A stretch of DNA of 64,000 nucleotides, from positions 2,755,938 to 2,819,937 of the forward strand of contig CAXIPT010000011.1 in the NCBI GenBank assembly GCA_964030475.1. Direction: 5' to 3'. Below the pieces are notes generated by a model. It was not told the origin of the DNA. It searched no databases and saw nothing but the letters and a program-made list of their open reading frames with translations. Below are positions 12,053 through 23,634 of the stretch, piece by piece. Position 1 is the stretch's first letter. Each line of letters starts with the position of its first letter. This DNA comes from Tethya wilhelma (lineage: Eukaryota > Porifera > Demospongiae > Tethyida > Tethyidae). The position numbers and the translations under genes were made by a program.

Positions 12053-12250
12053 TACAGTATAGCGGGAAATTTCATTGGTGCAAAATTTCATATAAACGCG
12101 CCAGAAGAAATTTTCGTAGTTTTAAACTTCGTATACGTGGCGCGCACTTGTATAAAGTAAATGCGGAAGTTAAATTTTCGCACTTTTAATTTTCGAATAT
12201 TCGAACTGCATACGAAATAATATTATACGAAAATTTCCCGCTATACGGTA
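12053..12250. mobile_element. TA-flanked TIR element (TACAGTATAGCGGG type)
   Basis: Left TIR TACAGTATAGCGGGAAATTT and right TIR AAATTTCCCGCTATACGGTA are nearly perfect inverted repeats. The 198-bp interior is AT-rich, non-coding, and itself partly palindromic (CGAAAATTT words). Confidence 0.85.
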
Positions 12251-12359
12251 GTTGATTTTGGATTAAACAGTATAATTCCTTACACCATACAAGTTCAATA
12301 GAGTAGTGATAGAAGTGTGTTATCATGAACTTACTGTCATGCATATCTAAACAAATAAC

Positions 12360-12624
12360 CAGGCCCGTAGGGAGGGGGGGTGCAAGGGGGTGCATGTGCA
12401 CCCCCCTTTTGAAGCAAAAAGAACTAAGATTTAGGTACAATCATAAAAGTTATATAGTTTCTAATCACGAAAAATGCTCCAGAATGCACCAGAATTCACC
12501 TAAATTTGCAAAATTTTCTGGGGGAACATGCCCCCCGACCCCCCTAGATTTTATACACTTTTTTACGTAACACTTTCAGCTGTCAATATGCACCCCCCTT
12601 TCGAGAATCCTGGCTACGGGCCTG
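12360..12624. mobile_element. CAG..CTG element with 5-bp target duplication ATAAC
   Basis: Starts CAGGCCCGTAGGGAGG and ends CCTGGCTACGGGCCTG. It is flanked on both sides by ATAAC (12,355-12,359; 12,625-12,629). The subterminal GTGCACCCCCCTTTT is mirrored as GCACCCCCCTTTC-type sequence. Non-coding, 265 bp; class probably hAT-like, from the CAG..CTG ends. Confidence 0.85.
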
Positions 12625-13185
12625 ATAACTAGGCTTAGTTCGTGAACCATATCTATGACCAAGAAAAATCCTGTTACAAGCTGCTCTTTGTATTTGCATG
12701 TAGAACATACATAGATCGAAGCTCCCAGCAACTTCTAATGTGTAAAGATTATAACATAACCTACATGCTATATAATACTCATTTTAAGTTTTGTTAAACC
12801 ACCAAATTAAAATCCTTTTTTAGCCTTAAAAGTGAACATAGAAGTATTGCTAGCTCAGATTTTACCCGTTTCATTGATTAATTCATTGAATAATGCTACC
12901 CTGGAGCACTACTTCTAAGCAATGATGTCATTATCTGGTGAGCCAGGGGGTGCTCGAGCACCCAGAGCACCCCCTTAAACACGCCACTGTTATACCACTT
13001 GCAATGAGTATTAGCTGATCAATGATCATAGTGAGCTTGTGAAGGTCTATAAGTCAATTCTTAAAGAATTATGTTTATATTGGTTTAGCATCTTACTCTG
13101 TACAATATAATTATCATGTCTTTGAAATGTTGTATATATAAGTAGACTAATTAATATATTATGCTGAGAAGTAGATTTGAGATGT

Positions 13186-13513
13186 CAGTGGCGTAGGAAG
13201 ATGTTTTGGGGTAGGGGGGCTGAACTAGCCCCACCTTTTCCTGCTCCACCCCTTACACGCCCCTTTCCGGTGCTTTTAGTGCACATGCATGTGCAAACTT
13301 ACCGATCCCAAACACTAGTCCCACTTATTAATGTTAGAAAAGTTCTTTTTTAGCACAATAATAGCCAGTTGAACATTAACTTGTCAAAAATCGATCTGGA
13401 CTCTTGCAACTTAGCTGTTAATTTGTATTTGGCACTCGAGATAAGACGATCTTTACCAAATATTTGTAACATTTACAAGGGGGGGCTCAGCCCCCCCGCT
13501 TCCTGCGCCCCTG
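13186..13513. mobile_element. CAG..CTG element with 5-bp target duplication GATGT
   Basis: Starts CAGTGGCGTAGGAAGATG and ends TTCCTGCGCCCCTG, with GGGGGGCTGA / TCAGCCCCCCC subterminal inverted repeats. Flanking GATGT occurs at 13,181-13,185 and 13,514-13,518. Non-coding, 328 bp. Confidence 0.88.
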
Positions 13514-14258
13514 GATGTTAATCTACTCCTCGCCCAAGACCCAATCTTTCTAAATCAATTCTACTACTTTATTGGTGAATTATAATCTACCAACGAACTT
13601 GATCTCTATCTCCACAGGCTTAAGGAACAATTCCTCCTCCCTCCGAGTCACTTCTTGTCACTACCTCAGTCTGGTGGCTCCTCTGGGTCTTAAGTTACCT
13701 GTGTTTACATGGTGTGTGGCCAGATCATGACCTTCAGGATTTTGATCATCTACATGCTGTATAAAGACACAATGTTATGCATATATAAGAGGGACAAACT
13801 ATATACAAGGTGGTGAGTTGTGCCTTCAAATAGAGATTTACAGATATGCATGTATATCCTAGCACTGGTGCTTGACTTTTGCTGAGGATACTGAATTTAA
13901 GAGCATACCGTATGCAAACTTTTTACTGTATAGGTTAAGTGTCATTGTGATATGGAAGCCTTAAGGTTCAAAAGCACCACACACTGAATATATCCCGTAT
14001 TGCAGGCTGACCTCCCTGAACCCATCCAATAAGTAGCGACTTATTGCACAGGAAACAAGTTTTCCTGTGCAATATGTACTTATGTGTAGGGTCAATTCAT
14101 TATTAAAAATTAATAGTGATCAAAACAAACTCTTGTGAAACAGAGACATAAATGATCAATGTGAAGAGAACAAAATCCTGATAAAACAGTAACAAAATGA
14201 ATCAACTGATGGTCAAGCTCATTTAATTGGTTCACTCATGATCATTCAGTCCATTCAC
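13514..14258. other. Non-coding stretch with a short hairpin
   Basis: A perfect-looking stem TTATTGCACAGGAAA / TTTCCTGTGCAATA lies at about 14,040-14,073. Otherwise nothing is recognised. Confidence 0.5.
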
Positions 14259-15698
14259 TCAAGAGTACTGGTTCTCAAGGTTCTCCTGTCCCAAGAAATC
14301 CAATGATAAAATGCCAACAAAATGAGTAATGTAGTTGATGGTGATACGTTGACAATTATTAGTGAAGTAAACTAGTGACTGCCCAAGCTGACAAACATTT
14401 TCCTTAACAACATGTTCCTTTATATCACTACTGACACTCTGCACAGGCTTGTCAACATCAATAACTTCTGGTATCTTAATCTCTGGGTCTTCATTACTCA
14501 GCTTGATCTTCATTTCCCTGAAACATATTACTTTATGCTGTTCCATACATGTTCGCTTGTACGCACTTTCACCATCCACACTCCTTCATTCCATTAATAA
14601 TTGTTCATTAGTTCCGCTATGGTACAATTGGGTGGCTGCTGTGACACGCAGAGATGGTTAGTTAGTTTCACCCCTTCACACAAATTACAGATTGTTGAAC
14701 AAAGAATATCCACGCCAACTGGTACATCTTTGTACCACACATTTCCCTTGGGATGTGCAATGGGAGTCAAGTAAAAAGCATCACTTTTACCTTGAGGGCA
14801 ATGTTTAATAAGCGTACAAAACAACGACCTGGGTTTTCTACATTGGCATAAACCCTTTTAGGAGCTAGTTTCCTATTTTTCAAGCCTCCAGAGTTGTTTT
14901 TGGATGCAGTTTTATCATAAGGTACTTCTCCAGGCCTCTCAACTATCTCCATATTAGTCATTCGTAGTCTCCTGTGCTCTGTTTCAATCCTTAGAGCAAA
15001 ATACAAACCACACATGTACACCATTGTGTCTACCAAAGCCTTTGGAGAGTGGTCGCCTAGTGTATTTTTCTCGTACAAGGAATTCTCTTCTTCAACTGAA
15101 ATTGGCTCTGCTCTTTTCACAATAGAACCCTGCCCAGCAGCCTTTAGACTTTTCATTCTACCATCCAACGTCTTCGGAAATTGTACGAATTCTGGCTGCT
15201 TGAAAATATCAAGCTCAGGTGTCCTCTCTCGAGTGTATCAAAGAACTCCACAGCATAATAATTGGTGAAGTGTGTTTGGAGGATTTTCCTTCCCATCATT
15301 TCTCCTCACCTCCAACACAAAACAACACAACCATGCATCGATAAACTGAGGGGGGTTAGTTGTCAAAATCATTAGATGAGCAGGACAGTCAAATACATTC
15401 ACCCTTCTTCTTTACTCACTACACTCTTTCCACATGTTCAACCTCCAACTGGTTTGCTTCACGGTATATTCAAGGGAACTGCAGACTTCTGAGCATTTTT
15501 CACATCAGCTTCACTAACACTCACAAACCTTGAAGACGTCGCTCCATTTTTAGCTGTGTCCTGTGGCACCGTTGAGTGAATGAAGCTGTCTAGGTTAGGA
15601 GCTTGAGAAAGAAAGTTCCCCACATCAAAAGATGGTAGCATATCCACTAATTCTTGAGTGCAAGCCTCCAGCAGGTTTTCTGGCAAATTAAGACTCAT
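14259..15698 (-). pseudogene. Crypton-type (DUF3504/KIAA1958-like) tyrosine recombinase, decayed
   Basis: Exon 1 starts at the ATG at 15,698 (MSLNLPENLL...) and runs to a KQTSW..WKEC block that is conserved in this family. A GTGAGTAAAG donor and a CAG acceptor bound an intron of roughly 75 bp. Exon 2 has FVLEVRRNDGKENPP, then LDGRMKSL, PISVEEENSLY and GGLKNRKLAPKR. A frameshifted continuation has PIAHPKGNVWYKDVPVG. The recombinase catalytic region is still legible: TNH-SLR (H-x-x-R), a lost GHR box, and the nucleophile tyrosine in SAYKRT. The family cuts and rejoins DNA through that tyrosine; domesticated relatives occur in animals. Lesions seen: an in-frame TGA in exon 2, at least two frameshifts, and a stop where the GHR box should be. 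Not functional as assembled. Confidence 0.8.
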
Positions 15699-18382
15699 CC
15701 ATTTCTTTCTATGGCAAACTAGCTTGGAAAATGCTCACTCAACCGATGAAACCATACCAACCGATCAGCTGATTAGAAGTTTTGACGTCATTTCTCATGT
15801 CTGCTACTATGGCAATGCCATGCTAACGTTGTTACTATGAAAACCTCCATGGTACAAACAGTTAGTTATAGAATGCCCACTCATAGTATTAACTTTCATA
15901 GCATTTGTGCTCTAATACTACTCGTTGTTGTACTATAACCTATATTTATCTGGCCAATAATAAAAGTTGAACTGCCTATTTTGTCTCCTTTTGTGTGTGT
16001 GTTCAGTTAATCTCTCAAAGACGGATGCTCTCATCGTCTGTTGGATATTGAGCAGTGCATCAAATGAGTTCAATGGTATAACCAATCAATATCACTTCTC
16101 ATGACAAAATTGACACAGGTTTGTAACAAGAACTAAAATAGGATTGAATATATGCATGCTACCGTAGTTCGAGATATTTTTCTAATTACATTTTCATGTG
16201 TGTAGTTTTCAGACATATATACTATCAACATAATAACAGTAATAGGTCGTCAAATTTCAAGTAATGACAACTAACCCTACCATAGAGGAGGCTGCAAGAC
16301 TAATGTATGGTAGAAGCAAACAAGATGTTTGAAACTATCTATTATGAAACAGATTTCGAACTGAGGCTCCAGAATCTGGAGGTAGCTAGAGATGAATTTT
16401 GTCAAATTTACTCAAGGATCTGGTGTTACCAAGTGAAGATGACTGATCAACCGGACCTCCAGGATCAACACAGGGAAAATTCGCATCAAAGACAACACTG
16501 TCTTTGGGTACTTATAAAACCAGGAACGGGAAATGAGAAAATTGGAAATGAGGAAATGATGTGGTATCAGGCTCCTGGCAGGCTGTGCTATTGAGCACCA
16601 TATTTTTTTTGCTGGAATGAGTGATTATAGAATTTGCTGTCACTGTATGACTAAAATTTATTACTAAACAAAAGCATGATTAAAACCACAGAGGTGAGTA
16701 AACACTCAACTCTGCAACTGAACCAAAAGCATAGCCTTGTACCCAGGTTCTCTGCTTTTTGACCTTTCACTCGAACGAAACAGCCTGGGTAGAGGCATGG
16801 ATATTCATGATAGCTGGCAGAAGCAGGCTTCTGAGCTGAGTATAATGAACCACTGGAAATGCATTGCTGGAGTAAACCATGCAAGTATAATTGTAGTAAA
16901 ATGTATGAGGTCGTGATGGTAGCCCTGGTGATAATAGGCAATCATGTTCAGATGTGGCTTTACTGGCGACACTCCTGGTCAAGATATAACTTTCAGAGAT
17001 GACCATCTTTGTTCCAAGTTCAATGTGTATTCAGTCCAAGTTTATACTGAATTGAAGGTAGTGTTTTGCCTGTTCTCAGGCTATTCTTCTCCTCTGTTCC
17101 ACTGTAAAGTGCCAAATTATGGCAAATTGATCACGTTGAAATTATTGATATAGCTTGTCTTTCAAGTTGACAATTACATAATTTCAGTGTCACCTATCTT
17201 CTTTGCTTTAGTAGCATGTCAGATATTGGACTCGGATAGAAAGGTGTGCATTATATTGAATTGCATTGGCGACAATCTTTCAAGCAACACCATACTCACA
17301 GTCAGTCAATGATGTTTGCTTTGCTCACAAGACACGGTAGGCTTGAAGTGTACTTCTAGCTGAGCAATATGAGCGCATCTATCAAACTTCTACAAACCAG
17401 TCATACTGTCCATCCGGTAGATATCCTCATTCCTCCATTTCCTTGTTTCCCATTTCCTCATTTCCCATTCCTGGTTTTATAAGTACCCCCCCCTCCCCCC
17501 CCACCACCCACACACACACACAGTCTCGTGGTATATATCTGACGAAAGACGCAACATCTTGACAGACTGCTGACGATGGATGCAACATCCAGACAGCACA
17601 AGACCCACTCAACTCAAAGCTTTACTCAATCTCTCTCTCCCTCTTACACACATACACACAGTCTCGGGGTACCTGACAAAAGACGCAACATCTTGACTGG
17701 CTACTGACGATGGACGCAACATCCAGACAGCACAAGACCCACTCGACTCAAAGCTTCACTCAATCTTTCTCTCTCTCTCTCACACACGCATAGTCTTAGG
17801 GTACCTGACAAAAGACACCACATCTTGACAGGCTACTGACAATGAACACAACATCCAGACAGCACAAGACCCACTCAAACCTTCAATCAATCTCTCTCTC
17901 TCCCTCTCTCTCACACACCCACAGACACACACACATTGGTACACTCACTCATCTAAGATTCAAATAATTTTTTCCATGCTCAATAACTGATCAAATTCAC
18001 AGCTAGCTCAAAATTGAGCAATATTTGGCAAGTTAAAAAGTCTGGTGTAGCGATGTAGCTGGTACTGGATAATACCCATGTGCATTAAAGTGGAAGAAGC
18101 AGAATCCCTCCGGTAAGTCAGTGCTTGAGGCAGAAAATGGCCACCCAAATTTGAATGGAGTTTAATGCACATGTGTACTACATGTAATTATCTTCATGCA
18201 TAAGAGACAGCATTGCAATTAGGTCCGTCTTTGTATCGCTAAAACCTCAAACATCTGGTAGTGGTTAAAAAAAGACGGAAAGTAAACAATCTCGTCTTTG
18301 GAGGTGGCTTTTCCTCTGCAAGCATTCCAACATAGGAATAAGTGAACTATTATATTTACAAGTAGTATTTTTTTTATTAACA
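15699..18382. other. Non-coding stretch with scattered repeats
   Basis: GTACTTATAAAACCAGGAA occurs at about 16,508 and inverted at about 17,465-17,487, each next to GGGAAATGAGGAAATG words, bracketing roughly 1 kb. An ORF at 16,307-16,594 starts at an ATG but runs straight into this repeat and has no recognised similarity. CT- and AC-rich tracts precede the minisatellite at 17,521. Confidence 0.45.
17521..17930. repeat. Minisatellite, about 135-bp unit, 3 copies
   Basis: Units start at about 17,521, 17,659 and 17,790 (CAGTCTCGTGG / CAGTCTCGGGG / ATAGTCTTAGGG). They contain GACGCAACATCTTGAC and CATCCAGACAGCACAAGACC, and end in CT-rich then CACA tracts. Confidence 0.85.
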
Positions 18383-18644
18383 GTGTAGGAATGGGCAGTG
18401 TTGTAAAAAGCAAGGAAACAAGCCAAGACTCTGAATTTCGGCACATGACTACTTCATTTTCAGTCTTCATCATGTCATAGTATACAGGGTCCTTTATCTC
18501 CCAATTGTAAATTAAATGAAGCATATCAGCAATCATGCAGGCAACCTACTGTAAGATAGTAATTCTTTGGTACAAAAAATGAAGTAGTTATGTGCCGAAA
18601 TTCAGAGTCTTGGCTTGTTTCCTTGCACTGCCCAATCCTACACG
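18383..18644. repeat. Long inverted repeat (about 80-bp arms)
   Basis: GTGTAGGAATGGGCAGTG at the left is mirrored as CACTGCCCAATCCTACAC at the right. The arms run inward through AGACTCTGAATTTCGGCACA. The loop is about 100 bp. It could be a fold-back transposon or a hairpin RNA source; no target duplication was recognised. Confidence 0.75.
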
Positions 18645-19592
18645 GTTATTTTTACTACTTGTTCATGCACTTTTTCAACACTAAGGTGAATTTTGCAAGA
18701 GACTAATCAGTCTCTACAAAAAGTAGAAGTGCTTGCTCCACATTGGATGTGCATGCGCATCAGATGACATGGTCAAGTTTAAATGTAATGACCTTTACCA
18801 ACATCAAGATGGCTACATTTCAGTACAGTAATTTATATCATAGTTTTAAACAGACAGAAAACTAGTGTAGAAGTTCATAGTTCGGATGAATTCAAGTTGC
18901 TATGTACAGTCAAAGTTTTGCTCAACGTTTTTGGGTTCTCTGGAAATCGTGTTCAAGTAAGCATAGGCTCCAACTTTTTCCAAAAGGCTTCCGGGACCGA
19001 ACGACAAAGCAGAAGCCATGCACACCCACAATTTTCGATGACCACACCCTAAACACGCCCAAAAATTAGCGCAAATAAAATTTACCGCTGTGTAGCTACT
19101 ATGCAAGCGCATGGACTGAAGCCACTTTTTAGACCCCTCAAATGCTAAAACAGCTTTTATAAGCAACCACGAACAGTTTGTAGCTTGTACAAGTCAAAGG
19201 TCAGCTGTTTTTGTGGTGCATTTGATCAATTTTTGTCAGTTTTTACTGCTGCATGGCCACATCCGGGACATTTTGGAGTGTTTTCCGGGACCCGGTGTCA
19301 CAGGACCAGAGCTCCCCCCGAAAATTTTCTCCGGGGGAGAATTTCTCTTAAGGGTAATTTCTCCCCCCGGAGTTAATTTCCGGTAGATGACAGAAGTAAA
19401 CATGTATCCAAACTTAGAAAATATTTCAAAAAAAATTCTTAAAAAATCAGTAGAGATCATGCATCGAACCATGGACCATATAGTCCACAGCACTGTGTAC
19501 TACCTATCTATCCCACCAGGCTGTTGCTGCCACCTTTCCCTTTTTAGCCTTACTTTAATGCAATCTCTAATAATAATAATATATTGCACTAG

Positions 19593-19656
19593 ACCCCTAT
19601 CCCTTGCCCCAGCCCTAGCGCTACCCCTAGCCCTAGCCACGGCCTCAGCCCTAGCT
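19593..19656. repeat. CCCTAG-rich hexamer tract 1
   Basis: Degenerate run of CCCTAGC / CCCCTAGCC words. It resembles but does not equal the metazoan telomere complement CCCTAA. Confidence 0.6.
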
Positions 19657-20025
19657 TAGTAGACTAGCCTAAGCACCAGCTTCGCACAATCCCTATATTA
19701 CATATATTAATCCATATATTCATATACTAGTTATGAATATGCTAATTAGGATACTAGTTTACTTCTGCCATCAACCTAATTTCCTAGGACGGAATCTCCT
19801 CCCTTAGGATACAAGCCCCCCCCCCCAAACAGCAAGAGTTTATACTGTTGTTGATGGTCATGAGGTACTAAAAAGGCTATGGATGAATGTAAGATTGTAT
19901 ACAAGCTTGTAGGACTATGAACCAATGGTCAGACACAAACATGGCTGGACAGAGTCGAATATAATAATTTTCTATTTTATCGCTATGCGTGACTGATTGA
20001 GGAACGGAACGAGGAACGGTAGCTC

Positions 20026-20083
20026 TACCCCTAGTCCTAGCTCTAGTCCTAGCCCTAGCCCTAGCTCTAACCCTAGACCTAGC
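20026..20083. repeat. CCCTAG-rich hexamer tract 2
   Basis: Second degenerate run (CCCTAGTCCTAGCTCTAG and following) in the same orientation as the tract at 19,593, about 370 bp further on. Confidence 0.6.
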
Positions 20084-20345
20084 ATTACTACAACATACTA
20101 TTCTATTCATATCGTTTTTTCTTCACAATCAACAAGTTCAAGGCAGTAAAGGCACCCGGAGCGCCAGTCCTATGGGAGGAGTCCCAGTCCTAGGACAAAA
20201 TCTCCAGGGGGGAGGAAATATCCTTAGACCGGATCCTCCGGGGGAGGAGATTTTACCCGGAGTGAATATCCTATGACACCGGGACAAAGTTCACAAATCC
20301 GGGACTGTCCCGGAGATTCCGGGACAGTTGGAGCCTATGAGTAAG

Positions 20346-21277
20346 TCAGTTAGGGAGGAAGTAAGAATGAACGAAAATGCATTAGTGTGGCTTTGCACTA
20401 AGTGCTATCTTAGAGTGTTCATCGGAGGTTTTCTACCATTAGGAAAAGTCTCTGAGAAAGCTTCTTAGCAAGGTTTAAAGCCTAAGCTATCCTTTACTAA
20501 GTGTTTGTAAGCCTAGACATTAATTTTTGTATTGTGTCAATGGGGGTGGCAGCCCATTCCTACTATATACGTACTACCGTACGTATCAGAGCCATATACT
20601 CATTCAAATTATTTTAGTTAAATTTCGAATTTTATGCATGACTCCTTTACTATTATCTAAACCACACCCCTAAATGACACATCTCAGGGTAGTTAAGGGG
20701 ACCGGGTCCAGCTAATAATTATGAAAGATAGTTATATCTTACAAATCATAAGTAATACTACTGTTAAAACACATACATTTCCACACTTATCCTGAAGGTT
20801 AGAGTAGACGCTGGTATTATGGGACGGTTGGTATTATGAAACACTGCAGCAAAAGTTCATCAAATCTTGTCAACAGATAGCACTAGCTGCCAGCTAACTG
20901 CACATAAAAATTTGGGCGGAAGTGGCTCACAGTTGCACTTGCGGCGCAAGCGGGCACATGTAGACCTACTACCTCTACCACATGACAATTTAGTCCACGT
21001 GCCACGAAGGACATTTTGGCGGTTTGAAAGTAAATTTGGACATTGGATCCATGCTTGACCTCCCTGGCCTTGTGTGATTAGTGCTAGAGTGGTAAGTAAG
21101 TCTTCAAGGTGTACCTAAACCTAAATAAGTTTTCTGGCTAGGCTTGCACTAAAATGCTTGACTACTATCCACCATGGGCCTTGATAATTACTTTGTCCTA
21201 CTATGATAATCATGAGTTTTACGTTCCCTACTAGGTGTTCAGGTTAAATTACTTCACTCAGTGCCCCATTGACACCA
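20346..21277. other. Interval upstream of the pogo-like transposase
   Basis: No gene recognised. Near-repeats GGTATTATGGGACGG / GGTATTATGAAAC at about 20,810-20,845 may belong to the 5' end of the following transposon. Confidence 0.4.
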
Positions 21278-23634
21278 ATGGCTGCTAAGAGAGAGCACTT
21301 AAGCATGACTACCGCTGTTGGACAGATTCAAAATCAGGAGCTATCCCTAAGAGAGGCTTCAAGAATGTATAATGTTTCGTTGGAGACACTTAGAAGATGA
21401 GTAAATGGAGTCGTAGCGCTTGACTGTCGACCAGGACCCAGTTGACTGAAGAGGAAGAGACAAAGCTTGGTATGATCTATTTCAAATGAGTGACATGGGT
21501 TATGGGCTAACTCATGAAGGAGTAATGGGTTTAGCCTATTCGATTGTGGAGAAGAGCCAACGGCAGCACCCATTTCGTAATGGAAGTGCTGGGAGGGTCT
21601 GGTTCGAGGGATAAATGAAGAGGCACCCAAAATTGACAATTAGGTCTCCTCAATCATTGTCGTACTGTCGTGCCATCTCTGCCAACAAAGAAACAGTTTG
21701 CTGATTTCTTTGGTAAGCTAGGTTCCCTCTATGATAAACTTAATTTGGTTTCTAAACCAATGCAAGTGTATAATTGTGATGAAACTGGAATTACAATCAT
21801 TTTTAAACTAAGCAAAGTCATTGCTGAATTGGGACAAAAAAACATGTGTATGACTTCTCAGAACAGTTAAGGCAAGCTCAGTGTATAATAATAGGTAAAA
21901 TCTAAGAAAAGTGATATGGTGTATCTTCTAAATTAAATCATATGTTACCATGGAAACTTGATGAAATGATAATCTCATCTTTAATCTACATGGTAATACA
22001 ATTAAAAGTGTCATGTGACCTATAGTTTATGAATAATCTGCCACTTAATTATGATTACTAAATTATGAATAATTCATTTTACCGCTACCAAATACTGTTG
22101 CTATGGCAACCAAATTTTGGGACCAAAAACATATAATAGTAAAGTATCCAAATCTGGGTGGAAATGATGTCCCCGATGTATGCGCATAAAGATATAGCAC
22201 AAAAACACCATTTTCTATATAAAGCACACCCAAATTTTGCAACATTTTTGGTAATTTCTTTATGCGCATATATCGGAGACAACGTTTCCACCCAAATTCA
22301 GATACCTCACTAAGAGACGCTTCTGATTTGAAAATTTGGTCACCATAGCAACAGTATTTGGCAGCGGTAAACCCAATTATTTACAAAAATTGTTAATTAT
22401 TCATAATTATCTGGTCACATGACCTTGACGACTGAGTCAATATGTATCATCATGCATGTTTCCATGGTAACACTTGCTACGGTTTGTAAGATATAGCATT
22501 AATTATCAACATGTGTGACGATTTCAGTTAAGGAACTCTGAGCTTGCCTTAACTGATCTGAGTTGTCAGCAGCTGAGAAAGGAAAAACTCACACTGTGTT
22601 ATCTTGATCAGGATATGTGGTCCCGCCAATGATGATCTATCCATGCAAAACAGGAAAGAAGGAATGTTCCCCAATACCCTATTTATGAGTAGTGAGAGTG
22701 GATGGATTAATGGAGTTATTTTTGCAATGGTTTGAATTTTTTTTATCTAACATCCCCCTAGCTTGTCCAGTGTTGTTAATTCAAGATGGACACAGCTCTC
22801 ATATTACCATCAAACTGATCGAAAAGGCCCGTAAAAATAATCTATGTCTCTTTTGCCTCCCACCTCCCACATTTTACAACCCCTCGATGTTGGGGTGTTC
22901 AAGTCATTTAAGTTGAACTTTAACAAAGCTTGTGGTGAGTACATGAAAAAAATCCAGGAAGGGTTGTTTCTGCTGATATCTTAGCATCAATGGTAGGGCA
23001 AGCCTCGTTTACACCAGTAAATATCCTGAGTGGATTTAAGAAGACTGGGATTCATCCCTTCAATTCCAGCTCTGTGGATGACAGGCAACTTGCACCATTT
23101 CTTGGAACTGCATGTGCACCCTCCACTACATTGCAAGAAAAGCAGCCACTTACAGAAGAAGTTTCAGGTGAGCCACAACCAGTGATGTTTTCTCCAGAGA
23201 AGGAGAAACTGTTTCAACAACAGTTTGAAGAGGGATACGATATTAAAGATGATGAATATATCACATGGCTTAAAATAAACCACCCAGAATGCTCCTGTTC
23301 AGGTAAGTCATCTGAAGTGATATCCTTCAGCTCCCAAACCCTAGAGAAGAGTAAATGAAAACGAAAGCCTGGACTTAATGCAAAATCAGTCAGTGCCTCA
23401 CTGATGATGATGTTTTGGATAGCCTGAAAGTCGAAGAACAACGAAAGAAAGAAGTTGAAGTGGAGAAGATCGAAAAAAAGTGAATCCGTGAAGAGAAGAA
23501 GGCTGAAAAAGAGAGGTTGAAGAAAGACAAAGAGTTAAAGAAAAAGCAGCTAAGAAGGAGAAGGCAAAGCAAGCAAATGAGGATGCTGAATGTCGCAATC
23601 TAGTTTTGGACGAATCTCAGTCAGATGCTGAATA
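21278..23634 (+). pseudogene. Pogo/Tigger-type DDE transposase, decayed and interrupted
   Basis: Starts at an ATG (21,278) with a helix-turn-helix region LSLREASRMYNVSLETLRR typical of the pogo/CENP-B group, followed by several stops. The DDE_1 core is readable in pieces: YNCDETG (first Asp, about 21,773), LLIQDGHSSH (second Asp, about 22,780), and a frameshifted PLDVGVFKSFK (third Asp, about 22,890). The tail SGFKKTGIHPFN is followed by the basic DDE_1 C-terminal region and a Lys/Glu-rich coiled tail ending at a TAA (23,634). A 686-bp TTAA-flanked element splits it just before the EKGKTHTV block. Multiple stops and frameshifts show it is dead. Confidence 0.85.
21867..22552. mobile_element. 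TTAA-flanked element inside the pogo-like transposase
   Basis: TTAAGGCAAGCTCAG at the left mirrors CTGAGCTTGCCTTAA at the right. Removing it and one TTAA rejoins the transposase sequence. TTAA targets are used by piggyBac and Kolobok elements. Inside lies a second inverted pair (CAAATACTGTTGCTATGG / CATAGCAACAGTATTTGG at about 22,090 and 22,345). No coding capacity. Confidence 0.82.

Larger units (their letters stand above)
19296..20278. mobile_element. Nested TIR element TGTCACAGGA..TCCTATGACA, target CCGG
   Basis: The left end TGTCACAGGACCAGAGCTCC and right end ATATCCTATGACA are imperfect inverted repeats flanked by CCGG on both sides (19,292-19,295; 20,279-20,282). It sits in a GGGACC/GGGACA-rich arm of the outer element. 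The interior includes G/C-rich CTCCGGGGGAG words and two CCCTAG-rich tracts. Confidence 0.65.
18962..20339. mobile_element. CATAGG..CCTATG element, 6-bp target duplication AGTAAG
   Basis: Termini CATAGGCTCCAACT and AGTTGGAGCCTATG are exact inverted repeats. AGTAAG flanks both ends (18,956-18,961; 20,340-20,345). Subterminal regions are full of TCCGGGAC / GTCCCGGA words. A second element is nested inside at 19,296. A shorter relative lies at 34,348-34,671. No transposase ORF is seen. Confidence 0.88.

Noticed and set aside
16307..16594. 95-aa ORF considered as a host gene
   Set aside because: It has an ATG but the second half is a dispersed GGGAAATGAGGAAATG repeat, and no similarity is recognised.
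19593..20083. CCCTAG tracts considered as an interstitial telomere
   Set aside because: The hexamer is CCCTAG rather than CCCTAA, it is degenerate and lies inside a TIR element.
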